Under the pieces are notes generated by a model. The model made no database searches, was not told the origin of the DNA, and saw only the letters and a list, made by a program, of their open reading frames with translations. A stretch of DNA of 60,000 nucleotides from Bolinopsis microptera. Lineage: Eukaryota; Ctenophora; Tentaculata; Lobata; Bolinopsidae. Numbering within the stretch: position 1 is the first letter of the stretch; each line of letters begins with the position of its first letter. Both the position numbers and the translations under genes were made by a program. Location of the stretch: the NCBI RefSeq assembly GCF_026151205.1, contig NC_087079.1, positions 1,950,028 to 2,010,027 on the forward strand, in the 5' to 3' direction. Shown piece after piece: positions 11,520 to 23,200 of the stretch.

Positions 11520-12250
11520 CTACCTTGAAAAACAAACACTTTACTCACTGGATAAGATTGGAACCACACTCTGCTGCCGACCCCCATACTCTACTGTCCT
11601 CACGTGTGGCGATAGTGGGGCACGGGCCACACTTCAGTGCAAGGACTATAGTGGACTACCCCATGCCCTGACCTTAAAACTGTACAGATCAACTGCGAAG
11701 AGAGAAATTGGGATATCAAGAATACCCATCAACGAACCTGCATACTGGTAGAGTTCGTAGTGTTGACGATGTGCTGCATGAAGGTAACAATGTGCTTGGT
11801 ATCTAATACGGGTTAGTAGCGCTGACTACTCCTATAGCGGCTGCTAAGGTATCTAACCGCAAGTTGAATTCTACTAAACTCTCATTCTCCAAGAGAGAAG
11901 CTGCAAGGCAGATAGTGCAAGTTCAGATTAAGTATACAAAGATGTTAACAGAACGATAGAAAGAATTTAATGAGTAGTGTTCTGCCGATTGTGATAGTTG
12001 ATAGATTTATTGATGTATTGTGTATAAAATATATTTGAATGTTTCCGATCAACTGCAGAAATAAGATAGCTATCAACCGTTGTCACCTAATTGCACTTGT
12101 CCCTACCGTGATATGCTTGAGTTAACAACTTCATGTTATTATTTTTGAAGTATAACATTACCCAACTTGCGTTTAAACCGTAACTTAACTTCCTACAATT
12201 GTTGTTTGCATTGTGATCTATTAAAACATGTTAACCTCGTGACTGTGAAA
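11520..12250 (+). pseudogene. Decayed 3' half of an ornithine decarboxylase copy
   Basis: Aligns by eye, with many small indels, to about 9795-10710 of the decarboxylase and its 3' flank. Anchors in order are ggataag, cactctgctg, gcacggg, cctgac.ttaa, gaacctg, ggctgctaaggtatctaa, gcagatagtgca, gttcagatta, gtgttctg..gattgtgatag, gatctattaaaa. Several stops and frameshifts remove all coding capacity. The 5' half (PLP lysine region) was not found. Because 3'-flanking sequence is shared too, a tandem genomic duplication fits better than a retrocopy. It diverged long before the single frameshift in the intact-looking gene. Confidence 0.8.
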
Positions 12251-12313
12251 CGATGATATAATTATTCAACTAATGTTCTAAAGTGTTAACAGTCTAAAGA
12301 ATATTATCCACAC

Positions 12314-15300
12314 CTGGTTGCTGGAAAGGGTTCCTCCGCTCCTCTCAGCGGTCTTATTGAAGCTGGTGAGACTCGGATACTCCGTCCGTCAAGTCGTACA
12401 ATAAAGGTCCCTGGTTGCCGCTTGCTGGGGGAGATCTCCGTTGCTTTAACCACGTTCCACTGTTTGTTGATGAAGACCTGCAGAGTACATATTCAGTAGT
12501 ATTATGAGGATATTTCACATTATTCAGTATAGTATTAGATACCTAGGAGTAGGTGATCAATAGTGTTAGTAGGTAGTGTTAGTAGGTAGTACCCCTTATA
12601 TGAGAATGCTATACTACTGAGTACCTACTAGGTACTCAGTAGTATAGCATTCTCATATAAGGGATAAAGTCTGATATGCAGGTTATCACTAACCAGTTAT
12701 CCATGATTTTAATTATGATTACCAAGCCCAGCCTTTCTTAGACTTTCTAATTAAACATGTACTGCTCAGTCGGTGCTCAATCAGCCAGCCCTTGACAAAT
12801 TATCACAGCAATTTTGTAACGAATCGTAATTTTGCATCTTAAATTTCTAATTTCACACCTCGTATGCGTTCGTCTCCAGAGAGTTTTCGTTGTCACATTT
12901 CGTTAGGGCTGTTCTCTCAACACTGATACTTTGTCCTCCGAACTTTATTGAACAGAAGGTGTCATCCAGGGCAGATATCTTGCGACCAGGAACCGTGTAC
13001 CATTCTCCGTCAATATTTACTTTGTACTTACCTGTGAATATTTGTTTAGCTTCTGCTAATTTAGATTGTTTTGGTGTGTCTGAAGCTACTTTAATGATCA
13101 AAGTATATTAAACTGACGCACCTATCACCAATCACATATCACCAATCACCTATCACCAATCACCTATCACCATTGAAGTTCTGTCACAATTAAAGTTTAA
13201 TAATATACGTGCGTCAGTTCCAAATTACGTGATGGCTCTACATCTTTCAATCAAAGCACGAACACAGTGGCTCTACATTCAAGCATTCACTGGTGCACTG
13301 GTTCCTTAGCGACTCTGAATTTTGTACGTGATATTACTGTATATAATCCAACTAAATAACTAACATATTACCTTCTAAAGTTGGTAGTTGCTCATCTAAA
13401 ACGGGTTCTTTAACATCTTTCTCTTTCTCTTTCTCTTTCTCTTTCTTTTTCTGAAGTAACAAGGGTTCCTCGCCCTTGTCCCCTGTTTTGCAAAACCCCA
13501 CAGTTGTCTGGAACTGATTAGGCTGAAATTGTCCGAAACCTCCTCCGTAAAACTGTTGTGCTTGAAATCCGCAGCTGTTCAGACTAGTTTGCTGGTTGTA
13601 GTTAGAGTTGTTATACCATCCCTGTATGTTTTGAGTCTTGAGGAATTCTTGCAGCCGTTTTTCTCTCATTACGAGCGCCTGTTGATCTTTGGCTAGTCTT
13701 TCTTGAGCTCGCAAGTATTCCTCCATTAATCTTGTCTGTTCTGCAATAGCCTTAGCTTCCTCAGCCTTTCCCTTCTCTTGTTGCATTTGCATTGCTATTT
13801 CCTTTTCTTGCTGCATTTTCCTTGCTATTTCCTTTTCTTGCTGCATTTGCATTGCTATTTCCTTTTCTTGCTGCATTTGCATTGCTATTTCCTTTTCTTG
13901 CTGCATCTTCCTCGCTATTTCCTTTTCTTGCTGCATTTGCCTTGCTAATGCTATTTCCTTTTCTTGCTGCATTTTCCTTGCTTTTTCCTTTGCCTGGTGC
14001 ATCTGCCTGGCTTTATCCTTTTCTTGCTGTAATTCTTGTTGAACCCGTTTTCTCTCTGTTACTTCTTCCTTCTTCCTTCTACCTTCCTCTGCCAGTTTCT
14101 TTTGCTCTGCCTCCTTTTTAACCCTTATATCATCCTGGTATCTCTGGAAATTATCGCGATTCCTCTGATCCTCCTCAGCTCTCATCTGAGAGCTGTATTG
14201 GGACTTGGAATGGTTGCTGCCATGGTTGTTGCCATGGTTGTTGCCATGGTGGTTGCCGTGATAGCTGATGGGGATGTTCACCGCGGTTTTTTGTTTAGTG
14301 GTGTTGGTATAAGGCTGAGGCAGCTGTGGTGGTCTGGTCTGGAGTTGGGGATGTTGTTGTTGATATGTCGCCTGATGTTGTTGAGCATATCTCTGAAATG
14401 TAGATGTTTGAACTTTTAACAGGGTACATTAACCGGATCAGGCAATGTGGTTGACATTGTGTATAATTTGATAGACATTTCACCGTAAACTAAATGTTCA
14501 TTGTTTTGCACGCAGTGTGATTAATTGACTGTTTCTCCAGTTTTCGGAAAGTTTACCACATTATGACTATTAATCATGGTGCTCTATATAGCAATCGTGC
14601 AAAAGGGCACATTTAAGACAAGCACATATCCATAAGACGGATAGAATCAGTTGGTTTGAAATGACACCTGGTTTGGTTGAAGTGGTAAGTCTGCCACATT
14701 CTGTATCATTCCCCGCCCATCCCCTTCTGAAATCGTCCTGTCGTCATCGTCATCTGTAGCTTCCTTTTGCATCTCCGTCGGCTTTCCGTTCTTCATTTTG
14801 ACTTTGAATTTGTCTATTCCTGCTGCTCTCAACCCTTCGCTTAGTTCTGTATCTGGAAATTAGGATGTGAAACACTCGAAGAATTTTAAATTGTTCAGCT
14901 GTCTTAGGAACTTAAACACAACATAAAAACACTACAAACACATGAGGTAATTTTTGTTTCCTGCTTTCACATTGTTGGAAGAATTATAAAAAGTATAGAA
15001 ACTTCCAGAACACCAATCTGAACAGCTTATCTCACTTATAGTTTTAGTCTCCTCCTCACTATCATTGAAAGCAGCGTTAAGGGCCGTCATGCTAGGATAC
15101 CCTCTACTGTATTGTAGCACGATGTTGTTGGTTTCAACTCGGTACTTCCTCCCTTGGTGCGAGAAGAACAGGTTACTTTCGTCCTGCATGTCTGCTTGTT
15201 CCAGATCCACCATCGTCCACTTACCGTCTATTATGCAGCCTGGTGTGGTGGTTTTTACAGATGATAAAGTTGTTTGATCTATATATTGGGAAAAGATTAG

Positions 15301-16165
15301 ACTTGGGCGTTGTTTTTAACTTTAGAACTATTATTTGATAATGATCTATTATTATAAGGTGATAAGTATTGTGTTGATTTGTTCATAACCTGATAAAACT
15401 AACTGTGAGGATGTTATAGAATCTGCGGCCTTACAAAGTTTATCATAGAAAGTACTCTATAGTCTATAATACTGCACCTTGATATAAATCCAGATTCTAC
15501 CCTAGCTTCTCACAAATCCCCTTCCCTAAACCACCTTCCCAACAGTAGATCACTAACCGATGTAGTCCATGGTACAAACAGCTGGAAGAATGTCAGTTAT
15601 CTGATTACCATTGAGGAAGTTCACTGCTGTTAGGTTTGAGTCTGTAGAAACTTCTCCTGAGGACACGTGCGATACCGGGCCATGTCCTGGAGTTCAGGAG
15701 CAAATATTAAATTATGCTTAATTGAAATCCTTTAAATGTTAATTATAAACTCCTCCGGGTTACTGACTTACTGATAAGAGACGGGGTAGAAATTAAGTGG
15801 TGGCGTTATTTTGATCCATTCCGCTGTTTTCCCTGTTGTTTTTCCATACTGTTCCCAAATAACGAGAATTAAAGGTAAATTTTAAAGCAAATTACTCATT
15901 ACTTCCTCCAGTATCCGGAGGAATTTATAGCTCAAAACACATCACACTTAAGGCTTTATTAAAATAACCCCTCGCGCGCCGAGGGATAAGTTGAAATATA
16001 ATCCCTGTGCGTGCCGGGGTTAAATGTTTGAGTGAGTGATATCACCGGGTCATGCAACATTCTCCACAGAAACTGTAAGTAAGTGCAATATACCCTACCT
16101 TGCTGATTGTAATGCGGGTTGTGGTGTGTAGTGGGGTGTCCTGGAGGTCTGTACCCTGCGCTCAT
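12314..16165 (-). CDS. Modular beta-repeat / coiled-coil protein, 5' group of exons (7 exons)
   Basis: Seven exons join in phase: 16165-16099 (ATG start, Pro/His/Gln-rich), 15686-15558, 15278 to an uncertain donor, 14852-14668, 14392-13372, 13031-12859 and 12477-12314. Boundary phases are 1, 1, 1, 0, 1, 0 and 2, and each acceptor is an AG. The third exon has a strong GTAAGT donor at about 15192 and weaker ones near 15063 and 15045, all phase 1. The 1021-nt exon encodes a Gln-rich lead, HGNNHGNN repeats, then roughly 200 residues of highly charged helix built from a 10-residue MQQEKEIA-type repeat (coiled coil), and a Lys-Glu microsatellite. The following exons carry paired motifs of the form hxhxGxWxxV....I: VNIDGEWYTVPGRKIS with IKFGGQSISVERTAL, and VFINKQWNVVKATEIS with VRLDGRSIRVSPASIRP; the third exon has IIDGKWTMVDLEQADM. 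These look like small beta barrels of two half-repeats. Family and function are unknown. Confidence 0.68.
12592..12663. repeat. Perfect long palindrome
   Basis: Arms beginning cccttatatgagaatgctat meet at ggtacctactaggtacc-like sequence in the centre and are reverse complements across about 34 bp each. It lies in the intron between the exons at 12859 and 12477 and follows a short gtgttagtaggta repeat. It resembles a small fold-back MITE. Confidence 0.85.
13119..13172. repeat. Short tandem repeat (caccaatcacctat)
   Basis: About four copies of a 14-bp unit in the intron between the coiled-coil exon and the exon at 13031. Confidence 0.7.
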
Positions 16166-16169
16166 TATA

Positions 16170-16250
16170 CAGCTGTCTTAGAAACCTAGACACAACATAC
16201 AAACACTGCAAACGTATGAGGTAATTTCTGTTTCCTGCTTGCATATTGCA
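16170..16250 (-). repeat. Duplicated 80-bp block (partner at 14897-14975)
   Basis: The sequence just upstream of the first exon (agctgtcttagaaacctaga ... atgaggtaatttctgtttcctgct) is repeated, with scattered changes, at 14897-14975, just upstream of the exon at 14852. Both copies are in the same orientation. This points to an internal tandem duplication within the modular gene. Confidence 0.75.
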
Positions 16251-17759
16251 CTCTTTCGTGATTAAGGGGCTCTGTGATGGGGCCGCATTCGGCAGAGGAC
16301 AAGACTTCTTGTTAAAATGATGTCATAGTTTGAAGATCCATAGTTTAAAGATTCATAGTTTGAAGATCCATCGGTGTCGATCTTTTCATGACAAATTCTG
16401 TGGGGGTAAATTAGTATGTTATGGTGACCATACTCCCAAATGCACAAAGAATACGCATAAACGCGAGCCCCTCAAGATGTTATGTTACATGCTCTTCATA
16501 TGAAGACTGTTAGTGCAGCTGAGTTATAATAGTTCTGTGAGAGCGAACGTAGACAGCTTAAATTAGTTCTGAATTAGAAACAAACCGCTGATTCGGTGAT
16601 AATGGCTCATTATGATGGGAAAATAAACAGATCAGTTCCGCTATGCTTCAGTTAGTTCAGTTAGTGTCAGTTGTCAGAAAAGATAAGAATATACCATGAA
16701 CTGACTCCGTCCATGGTATGTTCTTATCCTTCCTCGTGCGATGTAGCAGAGACTATCATTTTGTATATCTTACCCGTTATTTCGAGTTCTTGCCGGAATA
16801 TCTCAACAGGAAAAGCTAGGTACCACATGCACATATACTTTAGATAGCACGTGCATAATTCATCTAGCATTGCTCCCAAGAAAAATATCATCGTACAATC
16901 ATCCAAGTCCTTAACCACTTTCACCTTAAGAAGTTGAGTCTAAAACAAAAACGAGCAAATGATAAATTCCTCGTGCAAATTTCTGCTAATTATTCGACTT
17001 AAATATCGAACAATTATCTGTTTAATACATTTATAAGTTTATGAGAGTACTTGAAACAAAATTTGGGAGCAAAGCACGCGAAGGCTTATATCCGTGTTAG
17101 CCTATTTTTGTATATAATTCTCGTGGGAAGACCAATGTTTTTACTTTTTTAGTTTCAGTGTTTTACTTTTTAGTAGTGTCCCGGAGGTGTTCATAAGAGA
17201 GTACTCTCCGTTTGCTGAAAAACTCAACACAATATTAAACTTTTAACATATCATCACCATTATTTCGTTTGATATGTATATTATTACAGGTTGTTGAAAA
17301 TTATTTAGCAGGTATTTTTAAGGACACAAGTTTAAGTTGTTAGGATATGTGGTTTAAATAAGTTTTTCGCGTACTCAGACTGTACGATGACGTGGAGCAT
17401 CGTCTGCACCTTTTTATAATTAAATTCATGCTCAATAGTTCTGCTTCCACTCTCAAAAGGGTGTTAAAACCAACTTCCTCTAGTTTCACTATAGACTCGT
17501 TAAAGTAACGCCATAGTTCTAAAATTAGTGAATCATCATGGTTATGGTCGCGGAACTAACCTCACGTATTTAACAGAGGTCCCTGCCGCACAGATGGTTC
17601 ATTTAAAGGAATACAGGAATTGGTTTTGAGAGGTAGAGGTTTTTGAACGGTAGCTTGAGTACCTTTTACGAACTATGTGATGCTTCGAAACTAGCTCATA
17701 ATTTAATAGGACAGTGATTGGTTCCGCCCTCGTGTCCTTGTCCAATGTCCAAATGAGTA

Positions 17760-17875
17760 TCATGCGATTTGCCCTCGTATCCTCCTTTTTAGGAAAGTAC
17801 CGCCCTTGTAGTTGTCTCCTCCGCCCTCGTGTCCTCCGCTTTTGTGTCTACCACCCTTGTGTCTACCCGGTTCCT
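17760..17875 (+). repeat. Dispersed gccctcgtgtcctcc repeat, copy 1
   Basis: Homologous over about 115 bp to 42686-42810 (shared atcatg.gatt.gccctcgt, ttttaggaaa, cgccctcgtgtcctccgct, tctacc). Inside each copy the phrase cgccctcgtgtcct recurs in degenerate tandem form. Confidence 0.7.
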
Positions 17876-17973
17876 CCCATCAACCGCCTTCTTTTGTAAA
17901 GCCTATTTTGTTATGTGTCTTTCCTTACAATATCCACGGTGAAGTCACCGACTATACTGGCATGATAATTATC

Positions 17974-18040
17974 AACTGGGGACCCCAGGATATCATGTTC
18001 ATAAAGATTCGGCGGAATGACAGGCTGAGCGCTGCCCAGT
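17974..18040 (+). repeat. CCTGGGGACCCCAGG dispersed element, copy 1
   Basis: Begins actggggaccccagg, then atgttcataaa, then gcggaatgacaggctgagcg and ctgccc. Two more copies are at 40928-41010 (+) and 59661-59730 (-). All start with the palindromic 15-mer and end in gcg.cgccc, so the boundaries are defined by comparison. The family is unassigned. Confidence 0.75.
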
Positions 18041-18195
18041 AAGATAATGATAGACTTGCTATTGAATTTAATAAGCTTAATAATATGATAAAATGATTCT
18101 CGCTTGTAGTTGTACATTCACCTTACTTTCTAGTTGTCTCTCGAAACTCACTTCTTTTCGTTGCCAAAGTTCGAAACGATCATTGTTTCTTAATG

Positions 18196-18405
18196 AATCA
18201 GACGAAACAAGTGGTCCAAAGTTTATAATAAATGCTTACCCTCTCAGACATTATAATGTTGTGAATATTTGAACATTGTTCATCAATCTCAGTCCTTCTA
18301 CGTCATCATACCCTATGATGGTTTAGAAGGTTTTGTTGTCCGTCCACTGGCTAGAAATTAATTATGATAGATTCAGATATTGATAATGCACCAACCGAGA
18401 CTAAC
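18196..18405 (+). repeat. Direct repeat flanking receptor A, upstream copy
   Basis: Matches 20824-21070 downstream of the same receptor: shared acaagtgg, taataaatgcttacc, ctcagacatta, tcagtccttctacgtcat and tgttgtccgtccactggcta. The copies are clearly diverged. As the upstream copy sits in the receptor's 5' flank, the downstream copy may be what is left of a tandem duplicate of the gene region. Confidence 0.65.
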
Positions 18406-18611
18406 TAAAAAGTTTTCACTCGAGAAGCGTGCACTCCGGCGGTGAACTCCAGCCGGAGGCTGCCGCGCTTCGCACGCGAAAAGGGGTTGCATAACGTGTG
18501 TCAAGAAAATCCGGTGTTATTGTTTTTCGAATCTTAGTTATTTTTGGCTCTTCCGAGCCATCTGTTTGTTCTACAAATTTATGAAACTCTCTCTTAAAAA
18601 GGTTTGTAAAT

Positions 18612-20231
18612 ATGGAGAGTGGTGACTACACAACTGAATTTATATTCACAACAACCGCTTTCGGTGCTGATCTTTATCCTCTGGATCGTTACGAAACTAT
18701 CTTTCTGATATCTTATGAGCTTCTCTGCACAGCGATGACAATCTTTTTCAATTCCTACCTGATTTTCATCATATACTTTAAGGTAATACCTTTTAATGTT
18801 AACGTTTATTATGACTTCTTGTAGTGACTCAACAGTTCGATCAATTATCGATACATTCTTTATGACGGTTATTTAAAAATTTCAGGTTAAGTTCGAGGGT
18901 CATCCACAATCTATCCCTATATTCACTGCCGCTGTTCTGGGTCTGTTTCACGGATTTGGCTGCAATCTGATGATGACGATATCTCTGATACATGGTGACT
19001 GGGTCGGTCCCATGGACTGGTGTGGGGCTGCAGCCAACATTCACAAGTACATCGTCTACAGCATCATCTACTGCCAAGTTGTAGTTTCCGTCGAGGTGAG
19101 CTGCAATCGAAATCTTTATTTGTAAACCTTCAGACTAATATACACTAATATTTACACTAATATTTAAATGATAATTTAAACAATTTAATGTATTGATTTA
19201 ATCTATTAATTGCTGCCTAACCAGTTTTGTCTGTAGACTGATTTGAATTCAAATATTCCTGTATGCGTTACTGCAATGCCTAACTACTGTCTACTATTAA
19301 TTGCTCCACTTAACTATCCTGAGACATAAGTTTAAAGTAAATTAGCAAGAATTTTCCTTTTAAGGAAGTGGTTTTGGAAAGTTATATTTGTCCCATTCAG
19401 GCTTCCTACATGATCAGTCACCCTCTCGGCTACATAAGAGACAGCACTGAAGCTAAGATGGGAATCTCTGCTGCGACATTCTCAGCTGTCTTCATTACCC
19501 TTCCTGTAACTGTGGCTCAGTTCTTCTTCTTGTTCCCAAGCAATATCAAGACAGTCTATAGTGCTGTACACATTGTAGCATTGATAGAAAACAACAGATA
19601 CTTTTACTATGATGAGTTTATCAAAGTCTGTTACCGATACTTCTTCCCTGATACGATAGACTACAAGCTAATCGTTTACTTCATCAACACTGTTAACGCA
19701 CTAGCAGCATTCCTCATCGGTCTATCTTTCTCTATCATCGCGTTCGTCATCGTCGAGAGCCGATCTCTCAAAAATGACAGCGACAACCTAAAAAGTCCAA
19801 GTTTTTACAAGAAGAGGATAGCCCGGGAGAAGAAGCGGAAGAGGCAGAACTTTAAAATCGCTAGAATGTCCATATTTTCAACATCCTGCGTTATTCTACC
19901 TTGGCTACCAAGCTTAGTAATTAGTATTGTTTTAGAGTCTGTTGGCTACGATTCTATAGTCGGGTCTCTAGGAATAGATTGGGCAACAAACTTATTAAGA
20001 TGGAACCAGTTCCTCTACTACCTAGTGACCTGGTTGTTTCCGCTGATGGTGATAGTAACGAATCCTTCAGTCGCTCGAGCTAATAGATCGGTGTTATTTG
20101 GTAGTTTGCCAGCTTCATATCAACCACCATCAACCTCAATGCCGTCCAGAACCTGTAACCCTGTCCCCAGACCTTTAACAATAACCACACCAGCCCGTAA
20201 GGTGTCAGTATCAGCGTCATTGAAGTGTTGA
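18612..20231 (+). CDS. 7TM receptor A of a three-member family (3 exons)
   Basis: Predicted plasma-membrane GPCR of 403 residues. Exons: 18612-18782 (57 codons, donor AAG|GTAATA), 18886-19095 (70 codons, GAG|GTGAGC) and 19401-20231 (acceptor cattcag|GCT), both introns phase 0. Exon 1 holds a short N terminus and TM1 (with N in FFNSYLIF). Exon 2 holds TM2, extracellular loop 1 with GDWVGPMDWCGAAA (likely the TM3 disulfide Cys) and most of TM3. Exon 3 holds the end of TM3, TM4, loop 2 with CYRYFF, TM5, a Lys/Arg-rich loop, TM6 (ILPWLPSLV) and TM7 ending LFPLMVIVTNP. The DRYxxxxHPL site reads E|ASYMISHPLGY: the Glu is the last residue of exon 2 and the usual Arg is Ala. The C tail is Ser/Thr/Pro-rich. 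Rhodopsin-like by layout; ligand unknown. Confidence 0.85.
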
Positions 20232-23200
20232 GTAGTTGTCAATGTGTCCTAAAAAGTATATGTAAACTTGTACAAAAATAATTGTAGGGATCATTCTCTT
20301 GCACTTTAGAAATTGGAGCTTTTCTGAACACCCTCCCCACATGGCTTACGTAATGTGTGCAAGGTTCCTTGCATCATTAAAATGTTTCACAATCTTAGTT
20401 CATCCTTAACCATTCAACCTCTATCACTAGTCACTAATTTTAATCCAATATCTGAAATCAGCGCAATATATGCTTATATGCTACTTCTATTTCGTTTACC
20501 ATGAAGTCAAAGGTCAAGAAAACAGTTGTCTCATATGATATTAATAGAACATTAATCATCGAGGGTTTTGGTGTCCCTTTAAAGCTTTAAGTTTAAGTAC
20601 CGAGGAAGTGTCTGCACCAGATTATTGCACTACTTAACCCTCTCCCCAGTCCCCTCTCCCAGAGTTGCTTCTGTGTTTGCTGATTCATGACCATTATGTT
20701 GGAGACTGGATGCAATAATTCTTAAGAAGTAATTTCACATTAAAAATGCTGACAAAGCTAAGTCTAACTTTGTACCGCCACATGATAGACACTGACACAG
20801 CTGCTATTAATTATTACAAAAACAATCAGACAAAACAAGTGGCTTATATGTTCAGATGTTAATAAACGCTTACCTATAATACTCCTATAGTTTTCTCAGA
20901 CATTATTATTATGTTCAGATATTCAGTCCCTCTACGTCATTACACCCTGTGAAATTAAAGGTGCACCTTGACAATAACCTTGGATGTTGGACCACTGAGT
21001 TAGGTTTGTGTTGTCCGTTCACTGGCTACAGATTAATTGTTGTATGTTCGGATATAGAACCAATCCACAACTCTGTTAGCTTCTTACCGCTGGAAATGAT
21101 TGGATGGGCTCGATTTATGCAGCTCAATAAAATGGGCTAAAGTTTTATTTTGATTTTGCTAAGGTGCCAAGTTCGCAAGAATATCTTGATGAAGTATTTC
21201 ATTTTAGAAATGGCATACTTTAGCTTTCTGTATTATTGTACTTCATTTCTATTTAGACAAAAATGTATCTTTTTTTTCTTCTTTTAAAATAATTAAAAAA
21301 ATAAAACCATAATTTCATTTTCATGAACGAGGATTAGATAAACTAACATAATACCAAATTTATAAAGATCTGCTCAAAGTTAGAAAGTATATTATTCAAT
21401 AAAAATCTGTCAACAAACCCTGTGAGCTTGAGAGCGTCTTAGAAAGTAGATTTAGTCCCATGAATTTGTCAGAGATAATGTCAGTTTTACACATATCAAC
21501 TTGAGCTTGGGATAATTCAAATTGTATGTTGAGCAGCTTGTTGGATAAGGAGAGCAGAACTGGAATTGTATCATGTGATTGAGAGGTCATGGAGTGAGGG
21601 ATGTTAAATTAAGCTTAATTTTTGTGATTCTTTCTTTTGTGTATCTGTCAGCCAATCTGATTTCCCGAAAAATGCACTAAACCTTTCAAGCATTTCTCAT
21701 TACTTCATTAGTAGTTCGTTAAACATTTTACGCAATTGTGAACAATTTTGATCAATAAATGGTTTCAAAATTTTTGAAAATTTACTAATTATTTAATCAA
21801 TTCATTAGTTTATAATCTTATTGAAAAGTTATTAAAAAAAACTTGTTCACCTTTATTTCTAATTACACTGGTTCAATCTAGAACCTTTTACGACATTTCA
21901 GAAGTTGACTTATTTGCGTAGTATTAAACTTAGACCTGCAATTTCACGTGTACTTTGAGAACTGGTCGGGCATTGAAGGTTTTGGTTAGAGTAACTTACA
22001 ATATTAGATGTATGGCTATTGGTCATTGTCCAAGGCCAGCGGTTGCGTTATATCATTATGCTAGTAAGTACAATCAGTATGGTAATGCAACAGTACCCTA
22101 TAGTCATACAAGTATGTATGATATCGTGCAATAAAAACAGTGTACTCAAATGTGTTTTGTTAATTGTTCGTCCTGACTCCTGATAGTGACCCTAAATTGC
22201 AAGGTCACACTCACATGGCGCTTGACTAGGATCATTTAAAATACAATTTGATATTTTGAAAACCAAGTAACCACTTCGAGAGCTGGAGCCTGAGACCGCT
22301 AATGAGTTGAGATTGCTTGGAGGGATTTTCACGCGAATGAATTGAGAACACTGGGATAGAGCATTTTAAATCGACTGTAGAGGTTAAAGTATCCTGACAA
22401 TAAAATAGATCAAAGATGTGTTAGTCAGTTGAACGTTAAATTATGCAAAAACCATTTAACTAGTTACTAGCTAAATTTTATAAATTAAGTTTCTTTAGGG
22501 AGACAAAGTAAGGAAGCTTGGTGAACCATTTTAAATCTACCGTAAAATTTAAAGTATCCTGAAATTGTTTTAAAATTCAGATACTCACCAGAACCACTCA
22601 ACCACTCTCTTAACCGCATTTTAGTTAACGGGTTTTTCGACATTAAATCATTATTTTCTAATAGAAGCGTAACTTCCATGATCTGGAACATTTCTGATTT
22701 ACCTGAATTCCTTCTGGTGACACATTCTGCTGCTAAATACACTAAATATCTAACTACACACTTTGGGTCGTTCGATAGACAGCTGGGTTGTAATTTGAAG
22801 TAATGGGGCTGTCTTATGAACAGACAATATGAGAGCTAGAAATAAACCTCATTTGACCACTTTAATGTCGTGAAACCGCCATATAATCTTAGTGACATGA
22901 ATTTGGTGAGTTTTTAAAACGTCCCACGACTCTCTAAGAGCTAAGTTGTTGCCATGGTGTTGTTGCCATGATGTGATGATGTCGAGGTTAAGTACCCGTC
23001 GCTGAAGCTGTTGATGAAATTTGATTGTACTTGTAGCAGCTTAATATGATATTTTCAATTTTCATCTTTATTTTTCTGAAGCATTTTAGATTGCTGCCTA
23101 GATGCCTGTGCACAACAGCCTTTTCTGAAATGGCTGATCCCTCTTATTTTTGCTCATCACGTGCCAACGACAAGATACAGACCTGAAACGAGGTAACTAT

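Larger units (their letters stand above)
16251..18195. other. Intergenic, two dispersed repeats, no gene
   Basis: Holds the gccctcgtgtcctcc repeat (17760-17875) and a copy of the CCTGGGGACCCCAGG family (17974-18040). The remaining AT-rich sequence has only small open frames without recognisable features. Confidence 0.5.

Noticed and set aside
13792-14121. Plus-strand Phe/Leu/Pro-rich repeat frame
   Set aside because: Antisense shadow of the MQQEKEIA coiled-coil repeat.
18841-19077. Antisense open frame over exon 2 of receptor A, similar to ones over receptors B and C
   Set aside because: Its conservation follows from the conserved sense exon; no independent signal.
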